Below, one piece after another: positions 1 to 8,825 of a stretch of 64,000 bases of DNA. Position 1 is the stretch's first letter. Each line of letters opens with the position of its first letter. The stretch spans positions 146,151 through 210,150 of the forward strand of contig CAMYIE010000004.1 in the NCBI GenBank assembly GCA_947258405.1, written 5' to 3'. The notes beneath the pieces are model-generated. The model was not told the DNA's origin. It ran no database searches and was given only the letters and a program-made list of their open reading frames with translations. The position numbers and the translations under genes are program-made. Origin of the DNA: an uncultured Eudoraea sp. (GTDB lineage Bacteria > Bacteroidota > Bacteroidia > Flavobacteriales > Flavobacteriaceae).

Positions 1-105
1 TAGCCATTTTGGGGTGTTGAGCAGTTCCAGTATGAATTCTGCATCTTCCTCCCCGGTTGGTCTTAGTACAAGTCTGGAGGTAAACCAGGACAGCGGTTTT
101 CCCAT
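1..105 (-). CDS. GNAT-family N-acetyltransferase, N-terminal fragment at window edge
   Basis: Only the first 35 codons are inside the window; the gene starts with ATG at 105 and runs off the left edge with no stop. The visible protein begins MGKPLSWFTSRLVLRP and continues EEDAEFILELLN, which matches the opening beta strand and helix of RimJ/RimL-type acetyltransferases (family knowledge). It begins 6 bases after the stop of the transglycosylase gene, so the two are probably co-transcribed. The acetyl-CoA site is not visible, so the function is inferred from the N-terminus alone. Confidence 0.6.
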   Translation of the reverse strand, partial: MGKPLSWFTSRLVLRPTGEEDAEFILELLNTPKWL

Positions 106-111
106 CTTCTG

Positions 112-1539
112 CTATTCTATAAAATGGGTATAGTGATTATATCGTTCAAAAATCTGATTCACATAGCTGAAGGGTTCTTTCCCATTGACATAACCTGATG
201 TGATAAAATCAAGGTTGTAGTTCTTGGGAAAACTTAGCGCCAAAATCATTTGGTCTGTACTCTGGTCCCAGACATAAGGGTCCAGACCGTTATATTCAGC
301 AAGTCTTTGAGCATCTCTCACATGAGAATAGCCGCAATTATAGGCGGCCATAGCAAATTTTGTGCGTTGCATGGTATCGGTGACCTCCTCAAAACGGTCG
401 TACATTTTTTTTAGGTAAGCGCTCCCCCCTGCTATATTATCATTAGGATCCAGGATATTGTTCACTCCTAATTCTTTTGCGGTACCGGGCATCATTTGCA
501 TCAGTCCCTTCGCCCCGGCCCAGGATTTCGCCGAGGTATTGAATTGGGATTCCTGATAGATCAGGGAAGCAAGAATTCGCCAGTCCCAATCTATTTTAGC
601 AGCGTTCATTTTAATGATATCGTCGTATTTGCTGATCTGTTCATTATTCAGGCTGTAAAACTCACTTTTCACCCTCCTTTTATATCTGCGCTCGTTTTTA
701 AAATACTTATTAAAGATCACATTGAATTCCTGCTTTCTTCGATTATTTCTGATCCAGGTGTTAGTAGCCTCCAGTAGCTCCGAAGCATTGGGTCTGACGG
801 CCCATGCAATTCGCTGTGAACTGCTCACAGGGACTTCAACATCCAGTTCAGGGTAAGAGGAGGCATTGATATGGGCGATATTGCTGTCGGCGATAGTATA
901 TTTGATCTTCCCTTCGGCTACCATCTTGATGATCTCATCGGTAGAGAGATTTCCTTTAAGCGTATCGATAATGATATCCTCTCCAAGTTCGTCGGAAAGA
1001 TGTAATAGTCGTAAGTAGTACGAAGAGTTCTTTCTTACAGAAACCGTCTCTCCGATCAGTTCAACAGCATCGTTTATCAGGCTTCTTTTCTTTTGCCTGT
1101 AAGCTAGCTGATCCCAGTTGTCGGGTTTTCGTTGTACCAGAACTTGTTGGGTGAGATATAGATAATCTGTAAATGATGCGATCTTTTGTCGTTCCTTGGT
1201 AATTGCCAATCCATGAGCTACAATATCGATATTGCCTTTCCGAAGTTCCTCCAGCATCTGGTTGAGGTCTCTGGCGATCTGGAGCTCGAGGTCGAGATTA
1301 AAATGTTCTGCCAGCTTAAGAAGCATTTCGTACTCATAGCCCATGGGCTGTCCGCGGTAGAGAAAATAGCTGGTACCACTATAGGCGATGAGGGCTTTCA
1401 GTTTCCCGTCTTTTCTGATATCGGCAAGATCCCTGATGTCGTATGAATCAAAGCGCGAACCAGCCAACTCGGCCTTGTCCGATCTGCAGGAAAAGCATAA
1501 AACTATGGTGAGAAGCGCTAAGCAGAATCGAGTTTTCAT
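112..1539 (-). CDS. MltF-like membrane-bound lytic murein transglycosylase (lipoprotein)
   Basis: 475 aa. Residues 1-18 form a lipoprotein signal ending at Cys18 (LCFSC). Residues about 37-280 resemble a periplasmic amino-acid-binding domain (SBP_bac_3), and about 305-430 form an SLT lysozyme-like domain. The catalytic Glu is probably Glu330 in IYQESQF, followed by the typical GAKGLMQMMPGTA and MAAYNCGY motifs. This order is the MltF architecture: cleavage of peptidoglycan glycan strands with release of 1,6-anhydromuropeptides, acting from the inner face of the outer membrane. The length is normal for the family. It is followed within 6 bases by a GNAT gene. Confidence 0.9.
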   Translation of the reverse strand: MKTRFCLALLTIVLCFSCRSDKAELAGSRFDSYDIRDLADIRKDGKLKALIAYSGTSYFLYRGQPMGYEYEMLLKLAEHFNLDLELQIARDLNQMLEELRKGNIDIVAHGLAITKERQKIASFTDYLYLTQQVLVQRKPDNWDQLAYRQKKRSLINDAVELIGETVSVRKNSSYYLRLLHLSDELGEDIIIDTLKGNLSTDEIIKMVAEGKIKYTIADSNIAHINASSYPELDVEVPVSSSQRIAWAVRPNASELLEATNTWIRNNRRKQEFNVIFNKYFKNERRYKRRVKSEFYSLNNEQISKYDDIIKMNAAKIDWDWRILASLIYQESQFNTSAKSWAGAKGLMQMMPGTAKELGVNNILDPNDNIAGGSAYLKKMYDRFEEVTDTMQRTKFAMAAYNCGYSHVRDAQRLAEYNGLDPYVWDQSTDQMILALSFPKNYNLDFITSGYVNGKEPFSYVNQIFERYNHYTHFIE

Positions 1540-1644
1540 CCGAGATAATCCTTAGAAAAGGTTGCCTATTTAGAGATGAAATATACTTAAATTTTGATAA
1601 CCCGATTATCGATGACAGTAATGAATGGCTATGGCTACCTTATT

Positions 1645-2337
1645 TTATGCATTAAGAGAAGGCCTTTCAATGGTTGTTGTTCTAAAGCCTAAAACCAATA
1701 ACCAGAGCGTCATAAAAATGAAATGGATTCCATTCTGCTGGTAAAACCAAAAGCTAACTTTAATATCGAACAATTGCACCGCACTGGCAAAAAATACAAA
1801 TAGCATCGCCGCCATGCCCCAGACAGGAATAAACCGGGGAACCCATTTACCCCTAAAAAAGGCAATAAAGAGTAAAAAGGTAGCTGAACTATAGCCCATC
1901 AGACTAAAAAAGTGGCCCCAGAAGTATTCGTGTACCAATACTTTGCCAATAGTATTATAGTACGTCATTTCCGCAACAGGGATATCCTGTACCTGCTGAC
2001 TGAGGTTGATCAGCGATAAATGACCGATATCGCCCATTAAAGCTGCGCCGAATTGAATTACGAGGAGGACCACATACCATATGGCCAGTGATCTGGAAAT
2101 ATGCTTTATACAGGGAAAGAGAAAAATCGCGATCCCAAGCCACATCAGACCCGCGATAAGGTTTAGCACAATGGCGAGTCTCATTTGGGTGGCCTGCTCA
2201 AAAACATCTAATAAAATAGTTTCGGAAGCTAGTAAGGTAGAATTAAGCCCTCTGAAATTAAGTGAAGTGGCCCCGAGGGTGATGATAATTAAGAAGAGTA
2301 GGCCTACTATTCTACCTTTTTTTTTGGTGAGTTGCAT
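1645..2337 (-). CDS. DUF4386 family integral membrane protein
   Basis: 230 aa, mostly hydrophobic, with about six predicted membrane spans. The N-terminus carries a short basic stretch (KKKGR) before the first helix. The helix pattern and motifs such as NLIAGLMWLGIAIFLFP, GYSSATFLL and WGMAAMLF fit DUF4386, a family of unknown function common in Bacteroidota and Firmicutes. It is a single gene, 105 bases from the transglycosylase start, with a repeat-bearing intergenic region upstream. No catalytic residues can be identified. Confidence 0.75.
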   Translation of the reverse strand: MQLTKKKGRIVGLLFLIIITLGATSLNFRGLNSTLLASETILLDVFEQATQMRLAIVLNLIAGLMWLGIAIFLFPCIKHISRSLAIWYVVLLVIQFGAALMGDIGHLSLINLSQQVQDIPVAEMTYYNTIGKVLVHEYFWGHFFSLMGYSSATFLLFIAFFRGKWVPRFIPVWGMAAMLFVFFASAVQLFDIKVSFWFYQQNGIHFIFMTLWLLVLGFRTTTIERPSLNA

Positions 2338-2434
2338 GCTGGTTTATTTTTTTGATTGATACCTATTAGAAGAAGGAAGGCAGAATTTGTTACAGAATGG
2401 GGGGGGATGATTGAAAATGGAAAGTGAAAAGTGT

Positions 2435-2450
2435 CCCGATAGCTATCGGG
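2435..2450. repeat. Perfect palindrome CCCGATAGCTATCGGG, copy 1
   Basis: This 16-base self-complementary sequence occurs at least three times in the window (also 39929-39944 and 57206-57221), each time between or at the ends of genes and flanked by gtgaa/gaaaa-rich sequence. This copy is followed by gcgaaggtggg, which also occurs inverted in the repeat near 12.9 kb. It is probably a REP-like intergenic element; its function is unknown. Confidence 0.8.
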
Positions 2451-2540
2451 GGCGAAGGTGGGAAAAGTGAATAATTAACAATCAACCATTAATAATTGGC
2501 AAACGGAAGTGAAAAGTTGAAATTACGCTGACTGATTTGT

Positions 2541-2594
2541 CAGTTCGAGTGATTTGACACGAATGCAATGAGTGCCAAATTGTATCGAGAACTG
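2541..2594. repeat. Imperfect hairpin repeat, TTCGAGTG...ATCGAGAAC type
   Basis: The left arm CAGTTCGAGTGATTTG (2541-2556) pairs imperfectly with the right arm CAAATTGTATCGAGAACTG (2576-2594). From general knowledge, hairpins of this composition are dispersed intergenic repeats in many flavobacterial genomes; that it is repeated elsewhere in this genome is inferred, since only one clear copy lies in the window. Confidence 0.55.
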
Positions 2595-2748
2595 TTAAAA
2601 ACAAGCAAGCACTTCTCAATATAAATTCTGATCGCTGATGCTCTCAAAATTCACTCGAGGTGACAGAGAGATTAAATCCATTACACTATCCCAATCAGCA
2701 CGTTCCGGTGTGAATGAGAATAACTTATTACAATACATCCAAGTTCGG

Positions 2749-3300
2749 TCACTTAGTAGTAGGTCCGCCCATATTGGTGAAAAAGCTGTCGATGGGTTCC
2801 CAGAGTTCTATCTTGTTTCCTTCCGGGTCCATGATATGGACAAACTTACCGTAGTCGTAAGAAGTGATACTGTCCAGGATGGTCACTCCCTCAGCCCGCA
2901 GATTTTCCACCAGGGCCTCGATATGCTGTACCCGGTAATTGATCATAAACTCCTTTTCAGAGGGATCGAAATAGTCGGTGTTTTCGTCAAAAGGCCCCCA
3001 TCGAAGATAATTAATCTCCTCAGGATTATTCGCATTCCTGAATTCAAATGGCGAGCCGTAGTCGTCTGTGGCAAGTCCGAGATATTTCCCATACCATTCA
3101 TTAACGCTCTTAGGGTCTTTCGAGCGGAAAAAGATACCGCCTATTCCGGTTACTCTGGGGGTGTCGTCATTTTCCATAAGGTTGATTTTTTGGGTTTCCG
3201 GCAGTGCTTTTTTAGTCTTATTTTCATCGGCTCCCTGTATCCAAAGCGACACAGCGATGACCATGATTAAAAAGATCAAATAAGGGATATATTTTCTCAT
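2749..3300 (-). CDS. VOC (glyoxalase/bleomycin-resistance superfamily) protein, membrane-anchored
   Basis: 183 aa. An N-terminal hydrophobic segment (about residues 5-22) precedes a single VOC module: GIGGIFFRSKDP, WYGKYLGL, then a C-terminal half with DSITSYDYGKFVHIMDPEGNKIELWEP. The DPEGN.IELW signature and the terminal Glu are characteristic of the metal-binding glyoxalase/dioxygenase fold. The substrate cannot be told from sequence. The gene diverges from the S9 peptidase, with 124 bases between the two start codons. Confidence 0.82.
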   Translation of the reverse strand: MRKYIPYLIFLIMVIAVSLWIQGADENKTKKALPETQKINLMENDDTPRVTGIGGIFFRSKDPKSVNEWYGKYLGLATDDYGSPFEFRNANNPEEINYLRWGPFDENTDYFDPSEKEFMINYRVQHIEALVENLRAEGVTILDSITSYDYGKFVHIMDPEGNKIELWEPIDSFFTNMGGPTTK

Positions 3301-3424
3301 ATAGCGTTAACTATCAATATACTAAAAATAAGAATAAATGGTTAAAACCCGATCCTTGCTAATTTTTATCTTCACGGCTGTAACAATTAGAACGTCAATT
3401 AGTCTAATTATCAAAACATATCAC

Positions 3425-5494
3425 ATGAGAATATCCAACATTTTTTTGATTGCGTTAATCGGGCTTGTGATGAGCTGTGCCCAGAAAGAAAAAGAAACAG
3501 CTGAGGCAACAATTCCCGACCTGGTAGACCGGGAATTATATTTTGGCAATCCGGATAAGATCCAGGTACGGATCAGTCCCGATGGAAAGTATTTTAGCTA
3601 CCGCGCACCGGTGGATGGTGTTATGAACATCTGGGTAGGACCAATAGACCAACCCGAAAGTGCACAACCGATCACCAAAGATACTTTGAGAGGGGTGAGG
3701 AATTATCAGTGGAGCTATAAGCCAGGTTTAATTTTATACGCCCAGGACAAGGGAGGTGACGAGAACTGGCATGTACACCTTGTAGATGTTGAAAATAAAA
3801 CAGATACCGACCTGACTCCACAGGAAGATATCAAGGGACCTGATGGGAAGCCGCTGATCGATCCAACGAACGATAAGGTCTTTCGTCCCCGCTTCCAGAT
3901 CATGAGTGTATCCAGGGATATGCCAGATCAGATACTCATCCAGGCTAACAATTCCGAACCTTCTAATTCGGATGTCTATAAAATAGATCTTAACACCAAG
4001 CAGATGGAACTGCTGGTAAAAGATGAATCATTCTTGTCGATCGTTGCCGATAATGCCTATAACATCCGACTGGCGACAAGGACTAACCCGGAGGGGGGTC
4101 AGATTGTTTATAAGTATAATGGAGGCAACTGGGAGGAGTATTTTAGAGTACCCCAGGAAGACATGCTCACCTTTGGCTTATTTGGATTCGACAAAGGGAA
4201 TGAAAATGTATATATGATCGATAGCCGTGGCAGAGACAAGGCGGCATTATATAAATTGAATATCAATACCGATGAGAAAACCGTGGTCGCACAGAGTGAT
4301 AAAGCAGATATTTCGAATGTCATGGTGCATCCTACTACCTATGAAGTTGAAGCCTATGCCACCAACTATCTTCGTGAGGAATGGGTAGCACTGAATGATG
4401 AAATGAAGGAAGACCTGGCTTATCTGACCGGCTTTAAAGAAGGGGACCTGGGTGTGTATTTCCGATCAACCGACAACGACACCTGGATTATTGCCTATGA
4501 TTCGCCTCAGGAGTATTTAAAATATTATAAATACGACAGGGCCAACAAAAAAGCGGAATTATTGGTTTCCTCCAAGCCTGATTTCGATAATGTAGAACTG
4601 GCCAATATGTATCCGGTGGAGATAGAAAGCCGTGACGGACTAAAACTGGTTTCCTATTTAACCATTCCCAGTGAACTGGATGTAGAAGGGCGGACTTCTT
4701 CTCCGGCCCCGACCGTTTTATTGGTGCATGGCGGGCCATGGGCCAGGGATAATTACGGTTTTAATACCCTTCATCAATGGTTGGCGAACAGGGGCTATGT
4801 AGTACTTTCAGTGAATTACAGGGGCTCAACAGGTTTTGGGAAAAACTTTATAAATATAGCCGCAGAAGAGTGGGCTGGAAAAATGCACGACGACCTGATC
4901 GATGCCGTTGACTGGATGGTGGACGAAAAGATTGCCGATAAAGACAAGATTGCCATTTATGGAGGCAGCTATGGAGGCTATGCCACTTTGGTAGGACTAA
5001 CCTATACACCTGATGTTTTTGCCTGTGGGGTTGATATCGTTGGCCCTTCAGACCTTAATACTCTGATCAATACCATACCACCTTACTGGAAGTCGTTCAG
5101 GGATATCTTTGTACACCATATCGGTGACCCTGATACAGAGGAAGGAGCAGCTTTATTATCGGATCGTTCTCCGTTGCATCGCGTAGATAGCATCCAAAAA
5201 CCTTTGTTGATTGGGCAAGGCGCCAACGACCCGAGAGTGAAGCAGGCAGAATCGGACCAGATCGTGGAAGCGATGAAGCAAAAACAGATACCGGTTACTT
5301 ACGTGCTGTACCCTGATGAAGGCCATGGATTTGCCAGGCCCGAGAACAGCCTTTCATTCTTTGCAGTTTCGGAAGTCTTTTTGGAAAAACACCTCGGCGG
5401 AAGAGTACAGGAGATTGGTGAGGATTTTGATGGCAGTAGTATCCAGATCATCAATGCAGGAGATCTAAAATCGTTGGACTCTCCCAAAATGTAA
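3425..5494 (+). CDS. S9 family prolyl oligopeptidase-like serine peptidase (lipoprotein)
   Basis: 689 aa from the ATG at 3425. A longer in-frame extension upstream exists but lacks a signal, while this start gives a lipoprotein signal with Cys20 (LVMSC). An N-terminal beta-propeller (residues about 40-390, with RISPDGKYFSYRAP-type blades) is followed by an alpha/beta-hydrolase domain. The triad is visible as Ser515 (GGSYGG), Asp602 (GANDPRVK) and His634 (DEGHGF). It is expected to cleave short peptides in the periplasm or at the cell surface. It is one of few plus-strand genes and is followed directly by a strong terminator. Confidence 0.92.
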   Translation: MRISNIFLIALIGLVMSCAQKEKETAEATIPDLVDRELYFGNPDKIQVRISPDGKYFSYRAPVDGVMNIWVGPIDQPESAQPITKDTLRGVRNYQWSYKPGLILYAQDKGGDENWHVHLVDVENKTDTDLTPQEDIKGPDGKPLIDPTNDKVFRPRFQIMSVSRDMPDQILIQANNSEPSNSDVYKIDLNTKQMELLVKDESFLSIVADNAYNIRLATRTNPEGGQIVYKYNGGNWEEYFRVPQEDMLTFGLFGFDKGNENVYMIDSRGRDKAALYKLNINTDEKTVVAQSDKADISNVMVHPTTYEVEAYATNYLREEWVALNDEMKEDLAYLTGFKEGDLGVYFRSTDNDTWIIAYDSPQEYLKYYKYDRANKKAELLVSSKPDFDNVELANMYPVEIESRDGLKLVSYLTIPSELDVEGRTSSPAPTVLLVHGGPWARDNYGFNTLHQWLANRGYVVLSVNYRGSTGFGKNFINIAAEEWAGKMHDDLIDAVDWMVDEKIADKDKIAIYGGSYGGYATLVGLTYTPDVFACGVDIVGPSDLNTLINTIPPYWKSFRDIFVHHIGDPDTEEGAALLSDRSPLHRVDSIQKPLLIGQGANDPRVKQAESDQIVEAMKQKQIPVTYVLYPDEGHGFARPENSLSFFAVSEVFLEKHLGGRVQEIGEDFDGSSIQIINAGDLKSLDSPKM

Positions 5495-5515
5495 GGATAA
5501 TTATATTTAATATCG

Positions 5516-5553
5516 CGGCGGTCGGGAACTCAGGGTACCGGTCGCCGTTTTTT
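5516..5553 (+). terminator. Rho-independent terminator of the S9 peptidase gene
   Basis: The arms 5516-5525 and 5538-5547 (cggcggtcgg / ccggtcgccg) form a 10-pair stem with two G-T pairs and a 12-base loop, followed by six T. It sits 22 bases after the stop codon and overlaps the end of the convergent SRPBCC gene. Confidence 0.85.
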
Positions 5554-5983
5554 ATTCAAGAAAGTTCTTAAGATTCCCCTTTATAAAATATTCCCAACCC
5601 CCTTTACAGCTCTCACGACTAAACTCCGGTATATCATCCGGAAAACTATCCAGGCCGGTATTGGTGAGTCTTAGCAAGGTTCCTTTATCCTTTTTAAGGA
5701 GGTCGAAACTTACTATCCCTTCTCCTTCCATATCCTTATAACTCCAGTGATAAACGATTTTACAGGGAGGTGTTGCCTCAAGGATCATCCAGCGGTGGCG
5801 AAATATTCTTTCCCCTGAGTCGACATCGAATTCTGTGTAAAATCCTTTTTCGGCCTTAAACTCTGGGATATCTGCAAAGAACCATTGTATCATCTGATCC
5901 CGATCAGTTATTGCCGCCCAGACTTTCTCGACGGGTAGTTTAAAATCCTGATCTACTATTATTGGTTCATTTCGATTGTCCAT
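5552..5983 (-). CDS. SRPBCC / AHSA1-type START-fold protein
   Basis: 143 aa. The chain shows the Hsp90-activator-like (AHSA1) SRPBCC pattern: DFKLPVEKVWAAITDRDQMIQWF at the start, a central strand-rich region, YHWSYKDMEGEGIVSFDLL, and a C-terminal helix with GGWEYFIKGNLKNFL. Members bind hydrophobic ligands in a deep cavity; the ligand is not known here. It is a single gene that converges on the S9 peptidase with 57 bases between stops. A second relative lies at 9531-9980 next to an ArsR regulator. Confidence 0.85.
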   Translation of the reverse strand: MDNRNEPIIVDQDFKLPVEKVWAAITDRDQMIQWFFADIPEFKAEKGFYTEFDVDSGERIFRHRWMILEATPPCKIVYHWSYKDMEGEGIVSFDLLKKDKGTLLRLTNTGLDSFPDDIPEFSRESCKGGWEYFIKGNLKNFLE

Positions 5984-6093
5984 TTTTTTCCGTTCAGTTA
6001 AAAGTATTTAACGAGAGTCCCTGTGTTGAGGCTTGACTATTAATGAGGATTTTAAATCCGTATTAGCCATAAGTTATATAAAATAATTCCAGG

Positions 6094-6867
6094 TCAGATC
6101 AGCCCCATTCCCAGGGCTACCGAAAGAAAGATGAGCATGATGGCAACGATCACCTGAAGTGAATGCAGTGTTATTTTTTTCAGCAGCTTGTTTCCCAAAA
6201 AAGCCCCGGCAATAGCGGCCAGTGTTCCACAGATGACAATTGGGATATTTTCCTCGAGCCCAGATTCCTTAAAACGGGTTGAATAAACCCCAAGGCGAGT
6301 GAAGTCGACCATCGTAGAGACCACTACAGCTGTTCCGATATACGCTTCCTTAGACAAACCTGCTTTTATAAGAAACGCTGCTCTGAGTGCCCCCTGATTT
6401 CCGGAAAGTCCGCCGAAGAAACCGCTTAATATACCTCCTAAAGGAAGCTTGTCTTTACCGAACTGCAATCGGGAAAAGAAGGGAATAAGATCCATCACGG
6501 CAAAACATATCAGTAAGATGGAGATCAGGAATTTAGCCGGGTATACCTGCCAAATACGCCCGGCCATTTGATAGGTAAACAGAGGATTTGCATCGGGAAT
6601 GTTTAATAAGATCCAGGCTCCGGCAAAAGCGGCGACCACTGCCGGAATACCAAATCTCAGCACAGTGCTTTTATCGGCCTTACCGCCTACCAGGGCAATT
6701 TTAAAAATATTATTGCTGAAATGGACAATACCGGTGAGGGCAATAGCCGCTTCCACCGGAAAGAATATCATAAAAACCGGTGTAAGGATGGTACCCAATC
6801 CGAAGCCCGAAAAAAATGTCAGGATAGCGGCGAAAAATGCGGTAATGGCAATTACAAAAAATTCCAT
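6094..6867 (-). CDS. TauE/SafE (TSUP) family permease
   Basis: 257 aa with about eight membrane spans and the two repeated halves typical of the 4-toluene-sulfonate uptake permease family: GFGLGTILTPVFMIFFP near the N-terminus and GGLSGNQGALRAAFLIKAG in the middle. Family members export or import sulfur-containing anions such as sulfite or sulfoacetate; the substrate here is unknown. Its ATG overlaps the stop of the upstream small NTF2-like ORF (TAATG), so translation is likely coupled. Confidence 0.88.
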   Translation of the reverse strand: MEFFVIAITAFFAAILTFFSGFGLGTILTPVFMIFFPVEAAIALTGIVHFSNNIFKIALVGGKADKSTVLRFGIPAVVAAFAGAWILLNIPDANPLFTYQMAGRIWQVYPAKFLISILLICFAVMDLIPFFSRLQFGKDKLPLGGILSGFFGGLSGNQGALRAAFLIKAGLSKEAYIGTAVVVSTMVDFTRLGVYSTRFKESGLEENIPIVICGTLAAIAGAFLGNKLLKKITLHSLQVIVAIMLIFLSVALGMGLI

Positions 6868-7079
6868 TAATCAGGCATATCTAATTTTCGGTTTTCACTG
6901 ATCTCACCTTCGATATTGTAATATGCGATGATTTCATGAATCATCCCACTTTTAATATAATGCCACTCACTGACTTCCAGCCTGAAATCTTTTTTGAGTC
7001 CGCTGTACCAGACGCATGCTCTATCTGTCTCGTAAAAGGCATCATGTGTCACGAACCGATGCCCCAGCAATCGAACCAT
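6867..7079 (-). CDS. Half-length NTF2-like ORF, possibly truncated
   Basis: 70 aa from ATG at 7079. The sequence (HRFVTHDAFYETDRACVWY, FRLEVSEWHYIKSGMIHEI, AYYNIEGEI) resembles the C-terminal half of an NTF2/SnoaL-like cone, with its closing beta strands; the N-terminal helix and first strands (about 50 residues) are missing. An in-frame TGA lies five codons upstream, and only about 100 bases separate the start from the terminator of the next gene, so no full domain fits. It may be a decayed gene kept as a coupling leader for the permease, or a real short protein. Confidence 0.45.
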   Translation of the reverse strand: MVRLLGHRFVTHDAFYETDRACVWYSGLKKDFRLEVSEWHYIKSGMIHEIIAYYNIEGEISENRKLDMPD

Positions 7080-7181
7080 TTCCGAACCAGTAATTCAGCC
7101 GTCGTAGCGCAATATTATAAAAGATTCCCACACCTTTAAAATTTCTGAGAATTAAATTGGGCGAAGTTTATTCCAAAAGGA

Positions 7182-7210
7182 AAAGGTGGCCGTAAGTTAC
7201 GACCACCTTT
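7182..7210 (-). terminator. Terminator-like hairpin after the NTF2-like lipoprotein gene
   Basis: AAAGGTGG (7182-7189) pairs with CCACCTTT (7203-7210), with a further CGTAA/TTACG pairing inside after one mismatch. On the minus strand it is followed by TTCCTTTT, about 20 bases past the stop of the gene at 7230. Confidence 0.75.
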
Positions 7211-7229
7211 CTTATTTCTGTAATATTTA

Positions 7230-7802
7230 TTATTCCTCTTCCGCCAGTTGTGCGGCCAGTCCGTTTACATCCCAGTATTCTGAACTCTGAGTGATTTTGC
7301 CCTCATCGTTCACTGAAGCAAGGCTGAAATACTTGACTCCGATTTCCTTTCCCGACTCGGAATGCGTAGCCGTCCAGGTGCCATAGGCACGGATAATTGT
7401 CGAACTGATATTGGCCATTCCTTTAGGAAATACCGAACCCGACCAAAAGCCGTTAACGGTAGAATCGGGCATAACAATTCCTTCGGTGAACTTGATGTTA
7501 TCGAAGGCGTCGTGATAGCCTTTAAGCGCCTCCATGAATTCCGCTTTACCTAACCATTTGTTTCCATTGTAGTAAGGCGGACTCCATTGAAAGTCGTCTG
7601 CGATCATGGCCGACTGTGCCTCCAGATCTTCGTCGCCATGAGCCTGGTAAAAGGCCTCCAAAACCGCTACCTGGCGGTCATATTTATCATAGTCCGGCAT
7701 TTCTGCCTCTTCTTTCGCCATTTCTGCCTCTTTGGCTTGTTCCTTACAGCCGAACAGGGTAACAACCGCAAGCATGATCAATGTTAAAAGTTTTGTTTTC
7801 AT
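7230..7802 (-). CDS. NTF2-like (SnoaL/DUF4440-type) lipoprotein
   Basis: 190 aa from ATG at 7802, chosen because it opens a lipoprotein signal (MKTKLLTLIMLAVVTLFGC). A charged linker rich in Glu, Ala and Lys follows, then an NTF2-like cone: VLEAFYQAHGDEDLEAQSAMI, DDFQWSPPYYNGN, LGKAEFMEALKGYHDAF, and C-terminal strands VKYFSLASVNDEGKITQSSEYWD. This fold binds small ligands or acts as an isomerase, but no catalytic residues are recognisable. It is probably a periplasmic protein of unknown function and one of several such genes in the window. Confidence 0.8.
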   Translation of the reverse strand: MKTKLLTLIMLAVVTLFGCKEQAKEAEMAKEEAEMPDYDKYDRQVAVLEAFYQAHGDEDLEAQSAMIADDFQWSPPYYNGNKWLGKAEFMEALKGYHDAFDNIKFTEGIVMPDSTVNGFWSGSVFPKGMANISSTIIRAYGTWTATHSESGKEIGVKYFSLASVNDEGKITQSSEYWDVNGLAAQLAEEE

Positions 7803-7900
7803 AATGGTTGGTTTTTTTATTATTAGCAATACGGGGTGATTCTGTAAGATACAAAAATTATTGCTGCTCGAAATACCCTAAATATTCTGACCAGTGCTAA

Positions 7901-8725
7901 CTAGCTGCCCTTCGATCTCTTTTTTAGTAATAGAAAATAGCCCAGCAGAGCGGCAAAAACGATGTTTAGGCAATAATTACTTAATAGGAGTTTGAAGTCG
8001 TTTGTTTCTTCAAAAAAGTCAAAAGTGATATTCGATGCTGCATTAAAAAAGGCATGCAGGATTATTGCATAAAATACACTCCCACCACATTTCAAATGTA
8101 CATAGGTATATATAGAACTTAGTGATATTGTATACAAACAAAACAATCCGACAGACCAGATAGTAACCGTCAAGAATTCGGGTATTGCTGCACCAGGAAA
8201 CGAAAAGGATGCCAGATGCCAAATCCCCCAGGCTAATCCTACTGACAATGTACTTTTAAAGATGGAGTATTTCTCGAGCAATTTGGGCAGCATAAATCCT
8301 CTCCAGCCAAGTTCTTCTCCCATTGGCCCAAACGGTAAGGCTACCAGGACCCAAAAGGATATACCACTGATACCGAGTTCCCAATTTATGTGGAGATTAC
8401 CTTCAAAAAGAAATGCAGAGACCAGATAACTTAACAGGTACAGGAATATGGGTACAATTATTATAAACAGGATTAGCTTCCATGTGGTTTTAACTTTTAG
8501 TAACTTTTTTAGCAATACTTTTAAGTCTTTTCTTGAAATAATGGCCTGAATAATAATTGCTGCTATCGAGGGCCCGTAAGCACCTATTATTCCGATTAGA
8601 GCCATGGGAGGTATTGTGTCTTGCTCGAGTATGAGCTGATAACTTGGATAAAGAAATGTCCAGGAGATCAGGTAATTTAATACCAGGAAAGACCAGATAG
8701 GATAGCGCAATACGAAAGCTCTCAT
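7901..8725 (-). CDS. CPBP family intramembrane metalloprotease
   Basis: 274 aa with about eight membrane spans. The CPBP (CAAX protease and bacteriocin-processing, ABI) motifs are visible: MGEELGWRGFMLPKL (EExxxR), a second motif with LAWGIWHLASF, and a third with AIILHAFFNAAS. The Glu pair and the two His residues are the expected active-site residues. Substrates of such bacterial homologues are mostly unknown. A second CPBP gene lies at 26497-27351. It is a single gene, 98 bases from both neighbours. Confidence 0.88.
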   Translation of the reverse strand: MRAFVLRYPIWSFLVLNYLISWTFLYPSYQLILEQDTIPPMALIGIIGAYGPSIAAIIIQAIISRKDLKVLLKKLLKVKTTWKLILFIIIVPIFLYLLSYLVSAFLFEGNLHINWELGISGISFWVLVALPFGPMGEELGWRGFMLPKLLEKYSIFKSTLSVGLAWGIWHLASFSFPGAAIPEFLTVTIWSVGLFCLYTISLSSIYTYVHLKCGGSVFYAIILHAFFNAASNITFDFFEETNDFKLLLSNYCLNIVFAALLGYFLLLKKRSKGS

Positions 8726-8825
8726 AAAGCTTTTTCTTAATGACTATGCTGTTATGATTCTGTTACACTTTTGAAATGCAATTTCGGTTTGTTCAAATGG
8801 GGAATAGTAAAAAAGTGAAATAATA

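Larger units (their letters stand above)
2338..2748. other. Intergenic region with two repeat elements, no gene
   Basis: About 410 bases without a supported gene. It holds a 16-base perfect palindrome (2435-2450) and a long imperfect hairpin (2541-2594), separated by AT-rich sequence with runs such as gaaaatggaaagtgaaaag. The plus-strand open frame that starts here is the shadow of the VOC gene. Confidence 0.7.

Noticed and set aside
2638..3270. Long plus-strand ORF of 210 codons
   Set aside because: It lies opposite the well-supported VOC gene, whose motifs are clear, and its own protein has no domain pattern.
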